Part shown: piece after piece, positions 1-9,349 of the stretch
Position numbering within the stretch: position 1 is the stretch's first letter
Layout of the letters: every line of letters starts with the position of its first letter
Notes under the pieces: generated by a model
What the model was told of the DNA's origin: nothing
What the model saw: the letters and a program-made list of their open reading frames with translations, nothing else
Database searches by the model: none
DNA from: Cohnella rhizosphaerae
GTDB taxonomy: Bacteria; Bacillota; Bacilli; Paenibacillales; Paenibacillaceae
Length of the DNA stretch: 64,000 nt
Assembly (NCBI RefSeq): GCF_029525575.1
Contig: NZ_JAPDIA010000003.1
Span: 1,418,214-1,482,213, forward strand
Direction: 5' to 3'
Position numbers and translations under genes: made by a program

Positions 1-1646
1 CGGCATACCTCGTCCAGCCGGTCGTTATCCCCGCACCAATGCGACTCCGCCGGATACAGCACGGCTACGGGGGCGACATGATCGCCCTCCTTCAGCATCA
101 GGCACGAACGGTTCGCGTAGTCCGCCCACTGCCGGAAGTAAGGCCACTGCGGGTTGCGCCCGCCCGCGTAGAAATGCGGCGGACAGTCCGGATCGGGGAA
201 CAGCGGCGAAAAAGCGTGCGGAACGTACCAGTTCGTGCCCCGCGCCGTCATCCAGTCGGTCAGCCACTTCATCTCGCGCAGTCCGAGGTCCCAGCCGTAC
301 GCGCCGAAGTTTTCGCACATGACCAGGTTCGTGCCGACCTCCAGATGCGCGGCGGACTGCGCCAGCTTGGGCAGCGTGAAGTGAAAGAAAGCCGGGTAAG
401 GCGCGTCGCGGTAGTGGCGCCACTGCGGATACTGCTCCTCGTACGGCGTCCGCTTCTGCTCCGAGTCGAGCTGGCGCAGCACGAAGTCGTACCCGCCCAT
501 ATCGAAATGCTTCGTCGCGCGGAAAAAATGGCCGACGCCGTAACCGTGATGCATATGCGCGTGATTGTCTTCGACGACGTGTCCGATGAAGGCGACACCG
601 TGGCGATGGCACCAAGCCTGGAGGCGTCCGAAAAAGTTCGCCGAAAACAAGCGCGTCATGACATCCATAAAGTCGTAGCGCACCGGAGGGAGGGCTCCCC
701 GGGCAAACTCCGCGTTCGCGGACGCGCGGGCGTCGCCCGCCTCTTGCCAGAGCAGGTCGGCCCAGTCGAGTAGCTCGTAGCCTTTGGCGTCGGCAAACGT
801 TTCGGCCAACGGGGCGGTCCAAGGGAAGCATGGCGTATCCTCGCCGAACAGCGCGTCGTAGGAGCCGAAGTTCTCGAAGCTCGTCTCGTCGCCGAAAAAG
901 CCCTTGATCGTCGTCCCCCAATACGGAGCGAATCTGCGCCGGGTCTCCTCGTAAGTCAGCTCGATAAAGCGATCCGTGACCTCGGGATCGATATAGTCGA
1001 CCATCCGGTCGAACATTCGCCCGCTCCAGGAAGGCGTCAGGCCGATGACATGCACCGTCCATAGCTCGCCACCGGCGTCATCCCCGTTTTGTACTCCGTC
1101 CCCGTCTCCATGGTGGTCGCCGTCTCGCCGGATCTCATCCCTCCAGGACGCGAACTCCCGCTCCGTCGGGAAGACGACCCGTTTGCCGCCGTCTGCCGGA
1201 CCGGACGTGCAGATGATGCGCAGCAACGTCTCCATCGGATGCGCGTCGTCTCCCGGCGGAAGCGCATAGGCCGAAGCGCCGTCCCACTGCGACGTTCGCT
1301 TGATCAGCACGCGCATCCGGTACTGCGGGTGTCCCTCCAGCACACGGCCGCCGGCAATGCCGGAAGGATAATATTCCTCGTCGAAAATCCAGACGTCCAT
1401 GCCGCGCGCCGCGGCCTCGTCCAAGCAGTAGCCGACGTCGCGCCACCAGCGATCGCCGAGGTAGTCGCTATGCGGCCGGGACTCGATGATGAAGCCCCCC
1501 GAGCCGGCATCGTCCATGGCCGCAATCTCCGCGCGGATGACGGATTCGGTCTCCCGCTCGTCTCCGTGCAGCCACAGCAGCGGATACAGGCTGCGCGGCG
1601 GGTTGGCGGACTGGAATGCGGCCCGCAGTTTGCCATACTCGCTCAT
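1..1646 (-). CDS. GH106-like glycoside hydrolase (alpha-L-rhamnosidase type), 3' end outside window
   Basis: An open frame reads from an ATG at 1646 to the left edge without a stop (548 complete codons), so the C-terminus is missing. I translated several separated stretches and they agree in frame. Near residues 45-105 it has SGGFIIESRPHSDYLG followed by WIFDEEYYPSGIAGG, a pattern typical of the GH106-like family. Further on are FFGDETSFENFGSYD, FIGHVVEDNHAH and a Trp-rich region, also family-like. The start is supported by GGAG about 12 bases upstream. There is no signal peptide, so it probably acts in the cytosol on imported oligosaccharide. It is the last visible gene of the ABC/two-component operon that begins at 8811, 98 bp after the regulator. 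The family is a fair inference; the substrate is not known. Confidence 0.75.
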   Translation of the reverse strand, partial: MSEYGKLRAAFQSANPPRSLYPLLWLHGDERETESVIRAEIAAMDDAGSGGFIIESRPHSDYLGDRWWRDVGYCLDEAAARGMDVWIFDEEYYPSGIAGGRVLEGHPQYRMRVLIKRTSQWDGASAYALPPGDDAHPMETLLRIICTSGPADGGKRVVFPTEREFASWRDEIRRDGDHHGDGDGVQNGDDAGGELWTVHVIGLTPSWSGRMFDRMVDYIDPEVTDRFIELTYEETRRRFAPYWGTTIKGFFGDETSFENFGSYDALFGEDTPCFPWTAPLAETFADAKGYELLDWADLLWQEAGDARASANAEFARGALPPVRYDFMDVMTRLFSANFFGRLQAWCHRHGVAFIGHVVEDNHAHMHHGYGVGHFFRATKHFDMGGYDFVLRQLDSEQKRTPYEEQYPQWRHYRDAPYPAFFHFTLPKLAQSAAHLEVGTNLVMCENFGAYGWDLGLREMKWLTDWMTARGTNWYVPHAFSPLFPDPDCPPHFYAGGRNPQWPYFRQWADYANRSCLMLKEGDHVAPVAVLYPAESHWCGDNDRLDEVC

Positions 1647-1744
1647 GATATCGTCACGCTCCAAACCGTATTCGTTTTGGTCCTGACTGTTTTGGTCCTG
1701 ACTATCGTTTGCTCTCGATCCGATCTGTCTTCGCCCTTGCCGGT

Positions 1745-3293
1745 CTATGTCCGGCAGCGCGACTCGCGCATTCGCGCCCGGTACTCTTGCGGACTCGTCT
1801 CGTACTTGTCGGCGAACAGTCTGGAGAAGTAGCGCGAGTTGGGAATGCCGACGCCGGCGGCGACCTCGTATATTTTCAGATCCGTGCGCAGCAGCAGCTC
1901 GCGGGCGCGCTCCAGCCGGTAATCCTGCAAGTAATCGGAAAAGCTCTGACCCGTCTCTTGCCGAAACAGCGCGCCGAACCAGCTTGGGCTCAGGCTGACA
2001 TGTCTCGCTGCCGTCTGCAGGTCGAGCTCCTCGCTGTATTGCGTCTCGACGAGACGCAGCGCTTCCCGAATCTCGGACCGGATGGCGGGAGCCGGAGGAG
2101 GCGTCTCCCGCAGCAGCTCCGCCGCTTCCTCCACCGCAGCCCGCAGCTCCGTCATATGGCCGGCGGCCGCGATCCGCTGCTGGAGCCGCTGCCGCAGCGG
2201 CGCCTCCGTCCCCTCGCGCAGCCTGACCGTGCCGTCGTGCAGGCAGCCGGCCAGCGCCGCGCCCATCAGGCGAAGCCGGGCGGGCGCCGGCCTGTGCGCG
2301 GCCGCTTCGTCCGCCCATCGCAGCAGCGCCTCGCCCGCCGCGGCATAATCGTGGCGCTCCATCGCGGCGCGGCAATCCCGCAGCAGCGCGTCGAGCCGAT
2401 CCGGCGGGTATTCGCCCGGCGCGGTCTCGTCCCGCGTCGCGACCGGCTCGCCCGGCGGCGCGTAAAAGGCGGCGTCCAGCAGCCGCCGGCATTCCGCCAG
2501 CGCGCGCGGCAGCAGCAGCAGGTCGCCGCGCTGATCGGACAGCGCCTGCACGGTCGGCACGCCGAGCGCGCGGCAGGCCTCGCCGCCGCGGCGCAGCGCG
2601 TTCATCGTCCAGCCGAGGAAGTCCGCGCCCTCGCTCCGCTCCCGCGAGACGGCGAGCATCGCCCACAGGCCGGGCTCTACGGGCAGAACCAGCGACGCGT
2701 AAGGCCCGCTCTCGTCCTCGAACGCCGTCTCCGCGGAGAGGAGCGTCCTCGCGCGCTCCGGCGCGAATCGGATCAGCGCGAGCCGATGCTGCCGCGCGGA
2801 AAAGGACAGGGCGGCGAGCTGGTCGAGCGAGGCGCGCGCCTCGTCTCCGGAGAGAAGCAGCTCCAGCAAGAGCTGCCGTATCGCCTTGCGGCGGTGGCGG
2901 CGCTCCCGCCGGATATCGTCGGCCGCCTTGGACAGGCAGGCGACGAACTCCGCCTCGGACAGCAGCAGCTTGGTGATATAATCGTGGGCGCCAAGGCGAA
3001 GCGCCGCCTGAATCTTGTCGAAGTCCTCGTAGCAAGTGAGCAGAATGACCTTGGGGGGCCGCGGCCATTCCCCGCACTCGCTCCAGCAGCCGGAGGCCGT
3101 CCAGCACGGGCATGCCGATATCCGCGACCACGATGTCCGGCGCGGACGCCCGGATCATGCGCCAGGCCTGTTCGCCGTTCTCGGCTTCGCCCGCGATGGC
3201 GAAGCCGCGTTCCTCCAGCGCGAACGAGCGGATCCGCCTGCGGGCCATCGGCTCGTCGTCCACGACGAGTACCTTCATCGCCGGTTCATCCAT
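1745..3293 (-). CDS. YesN-type response regulator (REC + AraC HTH), frameshifted
   Basis: Repaired length is about 515 aa. The N-terminus MDEPAMKVLVVDDEP is a receiver domain, with the phospho-acceptor Asp at about residue 58 (VVADIGMP) and the conserved TCYEDFDKIQAAL segment. The C-terminal ~100 residues are an AraC-type double helix-turn-helix (SLSPSWFGALFRQETG, then VGIPNSRYFSRLF). A run of six G on the plus strand (3053-3058) breaks the frame inside the receiver domain; removing one base joins both parts. The ATG overlaps the kinase stop (ATGGATGA), a sign of translational coupling. It should be phosphorylated by the adjacent YesM-like kinase and activate the upstream transporter operon. 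The regulated sugar is unknown. Confidence 0.88.
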
Positions 3294-5154
3294 CCGCCGT
3301 GCCCTCCTTAAGCGCCGGGCGGGCATCCGTCCCCGCCGGCAGCCTGATCGTCATTACCGTGCCTTCGCCTTCCGCGCTGTCGATGACGATCCCGTATTCG
3401 GAACCGTAGAATAGCCGGATGCGCCGGTGCACGTTTCGCACGCCGATGCCGAATTCCGACGTGTCGCCGTCTTCGCGCTCGAGCGCGGCGCGCAGCGCGT
3501 CAAGCCGCTCGCGCGTCATGCCCACGCCATTGTCCGCCACCGTCAGCAGCAGCACGCCGTCCGCGCTGTCGGCCGTCACGCTTAAGCTGCCGCGGCGTCC
3601 TTCCAGCGCATGCAGGCCGTGGAAGACGGCGTTTTCGACCAAAGGCTGAAGCACGAGCTTTAGCACCCGCAGGCGGCCGAGATCGTCCCCGGCCTGCGCG
3701 ACGCGGCACTCGAACCGATGCTCGTACCGCACCGATTGAATGTACAGATAGTCCTTCGTATATTGCAGCTCGTCCGCCAGCGTCCGTACCTCGTTGCCGT
3801 CCAGACTGTACTTCAGCAGCCGGCACAGCACATGGATCATGGCGTGCAGCTCGGACTTCGTACTGAAGTCGACCATCATATCGATCGTATTGAGCGTGTT
3901 GTAAAGGAAATGGGGATTGATCTGCGACAGCAGCGCCTGCAGCTCGGATTGCCGCTTGGCGGCCTCCGTGCGCTGCAGGTCGGAGATCAGCTCCCTGACC
4001 GTATCCGTCATCCGGTTGAACTGGTTCGCCAGCTCGCCGAACTCGTCGCGGCGCACGACCGCCAGCTTCGTATCCAGCTTGCCTTTGGCGACCGTGCGCA
4101 TGCCTTTGGTCAGCAGCAGGATCGGCCGCGTGAACCACCAGGATACCGCGATGTGAATGCAGAGGAAGCCCGCCAATCCGAAAAGCAGGATCGCCCAGGC
4201 GATCTGGCTGAGCGGCTCGAACCGCGACTCCAGCTTTTCCACGTCGCCTACGACGACGACCTTCCAGCCCAGATTGGCTTCCATGCTCGCGACGGAGTGG
4301 TAGACGCCCCGGCTGTCCAGGTAGGCCAGCGCCGAAGAGAGCGTTTGCACTTTTTCCTCCGAGAACAGCACGGGCGGAGAGGCCAGATCGGTCGCGCCGA
4401 GGTAATCGATCAGCGCGTCCTCGCGGTCGTACAGCAGCGTCTGCGTCTCGTAGCTGCCGGCGAACGCCGCGCTGCGCTCCAGAAAGGCGGACAGGTCGAC
4501 GAGAAAAGCCAGATAGCCGATCAGCCGCCCGCCGTCGTCGTATACGGATTTGGTAACGATGCTCGTCGGCCCGAAGGCGCCGGACCGCCCGATGTCGGAG
4601 CGGATCGTATTCGACCATTCGAAGACGCCCCGGCTGCGCGACGCCTGCTCGTGGATCAGCGCCTCTTCCTTGTCGGAGAAGTTGCCCCAGAAGGAGGAGG
4701 GGTAGCCGGTGATCGCGCCGTCCGCGCCGATATAGACGACGCCTCGCACGAAGTCGGCCCGAACCTTGGCGACCGTATGCATCGCCTCGTACAGCCGGTC
4801 CCCCGCGCCGCCCTCCTGCTTCACGATCTCCTCCGTCTCCAGCATGTTGTACGTAATTTCGTTGTTGTAAATGCCGATCAGATGCACGACCTGGCCGGCC
4901 ATGCCGGCCAGCGCCTCGTTCTGCGTATCCCGCAGGAAGTGCAGGGCGTTGGCTTTGGCGATCTGCGTGACGATGATGACGAACAGCGTGCTGGGGATGA
5001 CCAGCAGCAGGATAAGCTTGTAGCGGGAGCCGATTCTGTACCAGTCCAAGGCGGCCGAGCTCCTCCCTCTGCGAGGCTTATGAAATACATCGATTATACG
5101 CACGATCGTTCGCCGCGTACAAGCCTCCATTAGAGCCGTGCGCCGCCGCGGCAC
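3286..5154 (-). CDS. YesM-type sensor histidine kinase
   Basis: This 622-aa membrane kinase is intact. A first transmembrane helix lies around residues 46-66 and a second around 315-340. They flank an extracellular dCache-like sensor of about 250 residues, and a HAMP segment follows. The phosphoacceptor motif QINPHFLYNTLNTID has its His at about residue 415, and the ATPase end shows NAVFHG and DNGVGM. This is the HPK7/LytS-like architecture of Paenibacillus sugar sensors. The listed start is the first ATG; MEACTRR eight codons later is an alternative. It lies between the binding protein (56 bp upstream) and its partner regulator, which it overlaps by 8 bp. It probably senses extracellular carbohydrate, perhaps via the binding protein. 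Confidence 0.93.
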   Translation of the reverse strand: MPRRRTALMEACTRRTIVRIIDVFHKPRRGRSSAALDWYRIGSRYKLILLLVIPSTLFVIIVTQIAKANALHFLRDTQNEALAGMAGQVVHLIGIYNNEITYNMLETEEIVKQEGGAGDRLYEAMHTVAKVRADFVRGVVYIGADGAITGYPSSFWGNFSDKEEALIHEQASRSRGVFEWSNTIRSDIGRSGAFGPTSIVTKSVYDDGGRLIGYLAFLVDLSAFLERSAAFAGSYETQTLLYDREDALIDYLGATDLASPPVLFSEEKVQTLSSALAYLDSRGVYHSVASMEANLGWKVVVVGDVEKLESRFEPLSQIAWAILLFGLAGFLCIHIAVSWWFTRPILLLTKGMRTVAKGKLDTKLAVVRRDEFGELANQFNRMTDTVRELISDLQRTEAAKRQSELQALLSQINPHFLYNTLNTIDMMVDFSTKSELHAMIHVLCRLLKYSLDGNEVRTLADELQYTKDYLYIQSVRYEHRFECRVAQAGDDLGRLRVLKLVLQPLVENAVFHGLHALEGRRGSLSVTADSADGVLLLTVADNGVGMTRERLDALRAALEREDGDTSEFGIGVRNVHRRIRLFYGSEYGIVIDSAEGEGTVMTIRLPAGTDARPALKEGTADG

Positions 5155-5209
5155 CGGTCCGCGAACCGCCCGAAACCGGTGTCCGCGGACACCGGCTTGG
5201 CCTGCTTCG

Positions 5210-6915
5210 TTACTGCTTCTCGACCTTCAACTGCTCGGCCGCGCTGTCGATCAGCTTCTGGCCGCCGGCTTTTTTCCAGTCCTCCACGTATTTGTCCCAA
5301 TCGTCGAACGACTTTTTGCCGAGCACGAACGAGATTTCGTTTTTGTTCTGGAAGTCGTTCAGCTTGGTGACGGTCGGTCCGTCGAGCGTCAGGTACATAT
5401 CGTAGTTCTTGTAGCGCGGCATGGCGACGATCTGCTGGTTGAACTTGCTGCCGGCGACGCCGACGGGCTCGTCGTCGTACACCTGCCAGATCAGTGTATA
5501 GCCCAAGAACTGCCAGTCCGCGAGCGATTGATATTCCGGCTTCGCTTTCTGAATGTGGGTGTCCTTGATGAAAAAGACGTTCGTGCCGTCTTCATTCATC
5601 TGGACGCGGGACTCGCCGGGGAAAATCTCCGGTCCGCCGCCCTGCGACGCCGCCCAGTAGTTGACGTTCGGGTATATCAGCGTATCGATCAGATGCGCGA
5701 TCCGCTTCAGCTTGCCGGGGTCGTTCGCCACCTTTTTCGAGACGATGAACAGGCCGCCGGGATTGCCGCCCGGACCGTACATGCCGCCCTTGCCGTCGCT
5801 CGATTTGAGCGGCTGGAGCGGTTCCCACAGTTTGACGGCCTCGGGATCCTTCTTTTTGGCGTTATACTGCTCGTCGACGATGTTCCAGCCCGGATACCAG
5901 ACCATGCCGATCTGGTCGTTGAGACTGTACGCCTTGAACGGTTCCCAGCCGATCGTGTACCAGTCGGGGGCGAGCAGCTTCTCGTCGTACAGCTTCTTCG
6001 CGAATTGCAGGAACCGCTTCGTCGTCCCGTCGAGCATCGGATGGTTGATCTTGCCGTCCGCCACGTTCCAGCTCGGATGCCCGTACATCGTCTTCAGCGA
6101 ATCCATCATCGACCAGCTGTTGCCGCCGCCGGCCGTGGCCATCAGCCAGGTGTCCGCCTTGCCGTCGCCGTCCGGGTCCTTCCCGACGACCGCCTTGGCG
6201 TAGGCGTACAGTTCGTCTTCGTTGGTCGGCGCGCTCATGCCGAGCTTCTGCAGCCAGTCCTGGCGGATGAAGTAGCTCCAGTTGTCCGGAAATACCGGAT
6301 AGCGGGGAATGCCGATCATATTGCCGTCGACGGTCGCCCAGTTCGCATAGTCCTTGGTGACGTACTGCATCGTCTGCGGCATGTACGGCAGCATCTCGCG
6401 GGCGTCCAGCAGCTGGCCGCTGTTGTAGAGCGACAGCGCCACGTCCTTGAACGGGAACATGACGAGGTCCGGTTCGTCGCCGGAGGCGTAGCGGACGGTC
6501 ACGGCGTTTTTCAGATCCTCGCCGTTCATGCTGGAGAACGTCAGGGAGACGTTGAATTGCTGTTCCAGATAGGTCTTGATCTTGTCCTCCGGCACCGGCT
6601 GGTTGAAGGCGCCCGCCACCATGATGTCCAGATCGTATTTCTTGCCCAGATCGTCGTAGGCGTAGCTGGCGCTGTCGACCGCCTTCGGCACGGCCGGGAA
6701 CGCATCCGGGTAGTTCAGCTCCTTGAGCGGCGCTCCCGCATCGCCCCCGGACGGCTTGACGCTCGCTTCCCCGGTTGCGCTGGCGGTGGAGGCCGCGCCG
6801 CCGGACGGCGATGCTTGCTTGGGCGCGTTGCCGTTTCCGTTGCCGGAGCAGGCGCTAAGCAGGGTACAAGCGGCGACGGCCGCGGCCATGGCGGCGTAAC
6901 GTTTTCTTTTTTCAC
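5210..6915 (-). CDS. ABC transporter solute-binding lipoprotein (LipO/YtcQ type), start uncertain
   Basis: About 565 residues. A hydrophobic signal ends in the lipobox LLSAC, followed by a Gly/Asn/Ser/Ala-rich linker. The body resembles long family-1 sugar-binding proteins of Paenibacillus (DEPDLVMFPFKD, DPDGDGKADTW, TLIWQVYDDE). The expected GTG start with its GGGGGG ribosome site (GTG at 6913-6915, then AAAAAA) is one base out of frame with the body, so one A seems to be missing there. The only in-frame ATG (6889) would remove the positive N-region of the signal peptide. It lies 35 bp after the permease and belongs to the operon starting at 8811. It should deliver an oligosaccharide to the two permeases. 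Confidence 0.88.
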
Positions 6916-6950
6916 GGGAATGCCCCCCTTCGATAATAGTAGTAGGTGCC

Positions 6951-7833
6951 TCAGCCCTTTTACGGAGCCCATGTACATGCCCTTGGCAAAATGCTTTTGC
7001 AAAAACGGATAGACGCACAGCACCGGGATGATGCCGACGACGACGGCCGCCATCTTCAGCGTCTCCGTGCTGATCGATTGCGACGTCTTCAGCATCGCGT
7101 TCATCGAGTCGCCGCTGACGGAGTCGATCGTAAGCATGTTCTTGAGCACCATCTGCAGCGGGTACAGCGACTTGTCGTTCAGGTACAGCAGCGCGTCGAA
7201 CCAGCTGTTCCAGTGCGCGACCAGGTTGAACAGGCCGATAGCCGCGAGCGCGGGGGCCGCGAGCGGCAGCACGATCCGCCACAGCATGCTCCAGTCGCCG
7301 GCGCCGTCGATCCGCGCGGATTCGGTCAGGCCGTCGGGCAGATTTTCGATGAAAATCTTGATGACCAGCAGTCCGAAGCTGTCCACCATGATCGGCAGGA
7401 TCATCGACCAGAACGAGTCGATCAGTCCCGTCTGCTCGACGACCAGATAGGTCGGGATCAGTCCGCCGTTGAACAGGATCGTGGCGAGGATGAAGAACAG
7501 GAAGATGCCGCGGCCGGGCAGCGTCCGCTGCGCCAGCACGTAAGCGCCGATGGCGGTGAGCGTCAGCGTCAGCAGCGGGCCGACCGTGCTCCGCAGGACG
7601 GAGACGACGAACGAATGCCAGATGACGGAGGAGGACATGATCCGTTTGTAGGCCTCCAGCGTCGGGGCATGAGGGACGATGACGAAATAATCGCGGGCGA
7701 TCATCTCCGACTTGGTCGTCAGCGACATGCCGATGACATACAGCAGGGGAAAGACGGCAGATGCCGCGACGAGCAGGACGATGAGATGAATGACGATCTG
7801 GTAGGCGCGCTCGCCAGCCGAATTGCTTTTCAT
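6951..7833 (-). CDS. Carbohydrate ABC permease (MalG/YtcP family)
   Basis: About 293 aa with six predicted membrane helices. The EAA loop is recognisable (ESARIDGAGDWSMLWRIVLP), and so is the family C-terminus PFLQKHFAKGMYMGSVKG. In the given sequence the frame does not stop there but runs about 80 residues into the following gene. Removing one G of a GGG makes GGC TGA and gives the usual family end at 6951, which I use. The start ATG at 7833 lies 12 bp after the first permease. It forms the membrane channel with that permease for the sugar bound by the lipoprotein encoded next. No ATPase gene is in the window, so a shared MsmX-like ATPase is likely. Confidence 0.9.
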
Positions 7834-7845
7834 ATGCAGCCTCCT

Positions 7846-8811
7846 CTACCAGATGCCGCGGCCGGTATACCGCTTCGCCAGCGTATTGCCGGCCAGGATG
7901 ACGACCATGCCGATCAGCGACTGGAACAGGCCCACGGCCGTCCCTACGCTGAATTGCAGCCGGCTCAGTCCCTCGCGATACACCCACGTCTCGATGACGT
8001 CCGCCGTGTCGAGCACCGCTTTGTTATAGAACAGCAGGATCTGCTCGCCGCCCGCGAACAAAATATTGCCGAGGCTGAGGCAGAGCACGAAGGTGACGAC
8101 AGGCAGAATGCCCGGCAGCGTGACGGCGAAGATGCGGCGGATCGGTCCGGCGCCGTCGATTCTGGCCGCCTCGTAGAGCTGGGCGTCGATCGTGCTGAGC
8201 GCCGCGAGATAGATGATCGTGCTCCAGCCGATCTCCTTCCACAATGCGGAGCCGATCAGGATCGGCCGGAACCAGCCCTCGGACAGGAAAAACTCGACTC
8301 GGGGCAGGCCCATCGCTTCCAGCACATTGTTGACGAAGCCCGTGCCGGTGGAGAAAAAGGCGAACACGATGCCGAAAATGATGACCCACGAAAAAAAGTG
8401 GGGGATGTAGACGGCGCTCTGCAGCCATTTTTTTAACTTGCCGGAAGACAGGTCGTGGAACATGATGGCCAGAATAATCGGCGGAAAAAAGCCGACGACG
8501 ATGCGCAGCAGGCTGATCTCCACCGTATTGCGCAGCACGTTGACGATCTCGGGGTCTTCGAACATGACGCGGAAATTGTCCAGTCCGACCCAGGCGCTGT
8601 CGAACACGCCCATGCCGAGCTTCAGATCCTTGAAGGCGACGATCCAGGCAAGTCCGATCGGCCAGTAGCGGAACACGATATAGTAGACGGCTACCGGCAA
8701 AAACATCAGATACAGCATGCGATGCCGCACGATCCGCCGCCACAGCGTCACTTCGGCTGCGGGCGCTTCTGGGGCGGATACGGATGGGGCGGCCGGAACG
8801 GGCTGAGCCAT
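7846..8811 (-). CDS. Carbohydrate ABC permease (LplB/MalF family)
   Basis: This is an intact 321-aa membrane protein. An N-terminal Pro/Ala-rich tail of about 25 residues precedes the typical YLMFLPVAVYYIVFRYWPIG helix and a second segment IPHFFSWVIIFGIVF. The EAA loop YEAARIDGAGPIRRIFAVTLP shows that it contacts an ABC ATPase. The strong ribosome site AAAGGAGGAG lies just upstream of the ATG. It is the first gene of the operon that continues with the second permease, the binding lipoprotein, the kinase, the regulator and a GH106-like enzyme. That is the usual layout of a polysaccharide-utilisation locus in Paenibacillaceae. Confidence 0.93.
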   Translation of the reverse strand: MAQPVPAAPSVSAPEAPAAEVTLWRRIVRHRMLYLMFLPVAVYYIVFRYWPIGLAWIVAFKDLKLGMGVFDSAWVGLDNFRVMFEDPEIVNVLRNTVEISLLRIVVGFFPPIILAIMFHDLSSGKLKKWLQSAVYIPHFFSWVIIFGIVFAFFSTGTGFVNNVLEAMGLPRVEFFLSEGWFRPILIGSALWKEIGWSTIIYLAALSTIDAQLYEAARIDGAGPIRRIFAVTLPGILPVVTFVLCLSLGNILFAGGEQILLFYNKAVLDTADVIETWVYREGLSRLQFSVGTAVGLFQSLIGMVVILAGNTLAKRYTGRGIW

Positions 8812-8833
8812 TGCTCTCCTCCTTTGCAGTCCG

Positions 8834-8847
8834 TGTTAGCGTTTACA
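8834..8847 (-). promoter_or_regulatory. cre site (CcpA operator)
   Basis: Read on the minus strand this is TGTAAACGCTAACA, which fits the strong cre consensus TGWAARCGYTWNCW at every position. It lies about 23 bp upstream of the first permease start and at or just after the expected transcription start. That position lets CcpA repress by blocking RNA polymerase. It implies glucose repression of the whole operon. Other LacI-family operators can look similar. Confidence 0.8.
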
Positions 8848-8854
8848 ATTTTAG

Positions 8855-8863
8855 ATTTTAGCA
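8855..8863 (-). promoter_or_regulatory. Extended -10 promoter of the ABC/two-component operon
   Basis: On the minus strand TGCTAAAAT forms an extended -10 element about 45 bp upstream of the first permease ATG and immediately ahead of the cre site. The -35 region is weak, which is common for extended -10 promoters and for genes needing an activator such as the YesN-type regulator. Two copies of ATGTGCACG about 24 bp apart lie further upstream (about 8879-8911) and could bind that activator. Confidence 0.5.
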
Positions 8864-8971
8864 CGACGCCTCGGCTCCGATGTGCACGGCACGACTGAAA
8901 ATGTGCACGCGTGGATCGGATTGGGCTCAGATAGGAATGACCTGGTGGTATGAGCGGGTGGTCGGGAGCAA

Positions 8972-9209
8972 ATGGAGACGTACGCGATCTCGTTGATAGC
9001 GCAGGAGGATTTTGATCAAGCGGAGACGATCCTGCTGTCGCTGGTATGTTTTACGAACGAACGCATCGAGCGGGGGGTTAAACGCCCTTTTCCGCCAAGA
9101 AAAGTATGACCCGGGTATCCTCTACAAGGCGGCAGGCCCGGCGATCCGCGATGAACTGATTCGATTGGTGCAACGCGACCTGGATTCAGGATGCGGAGTA
9201 CCCCCGTGA
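8972..9209 (+). CDS. Small hypothetical protein, frameshifted (possible remnant)
   Basis: An ATG at 8972 opens METYAISLIAQEDFDQAE and continues to a run of six G at 9072-9077. Removing one G joins it to a frame ending at 9209, giving about 78 residues. The second half contains a charged helix (PAIRDELIRLVQRDLDSG). I do not recognise the family and there is no strong ribosome site. Support for it being real is moderate: the repair follows the same one-base pattern as neighbouring genes, and a rho-independent terminator follows 33 bp later on the same strand. It could also be a decayed gene fragment. Confidence 0.4.
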
Positions 9210-9241
9210 ATTATCAACAGTCCTGAATAAGAGTGGCAACG

Positions 9242-9279
9242 GGAGTCAGCCTGATCGAGACAGGCTCTGGCTCCTTTTT
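9242..9279 (+). terminator. Rho-independent terminator
   Basis: GGAGTCAGCCTG pairs with CAGGCTCTGGCTCC around a short loop and is followed by TTTTT. It would end the small transcript at 8972-9209 and isolate the next gene. Confidence 0.75.
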
Positions 9280-9349
9280 GCTTGAAAAAGCAACCTTTCT
9301 ATGGCGTGAAGTGTTTATAGATTATATAAAGGAATTCTAGGAGGGCTTG

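Noticed and set aside
5210..7987. A 925-aa frame joining the binding lipoprotein to upstream sequence
   Set aside because: Its N-terminal third is an out-of-frame reading of the permease gene; the lipoprotein signal peptide marks the true start region.
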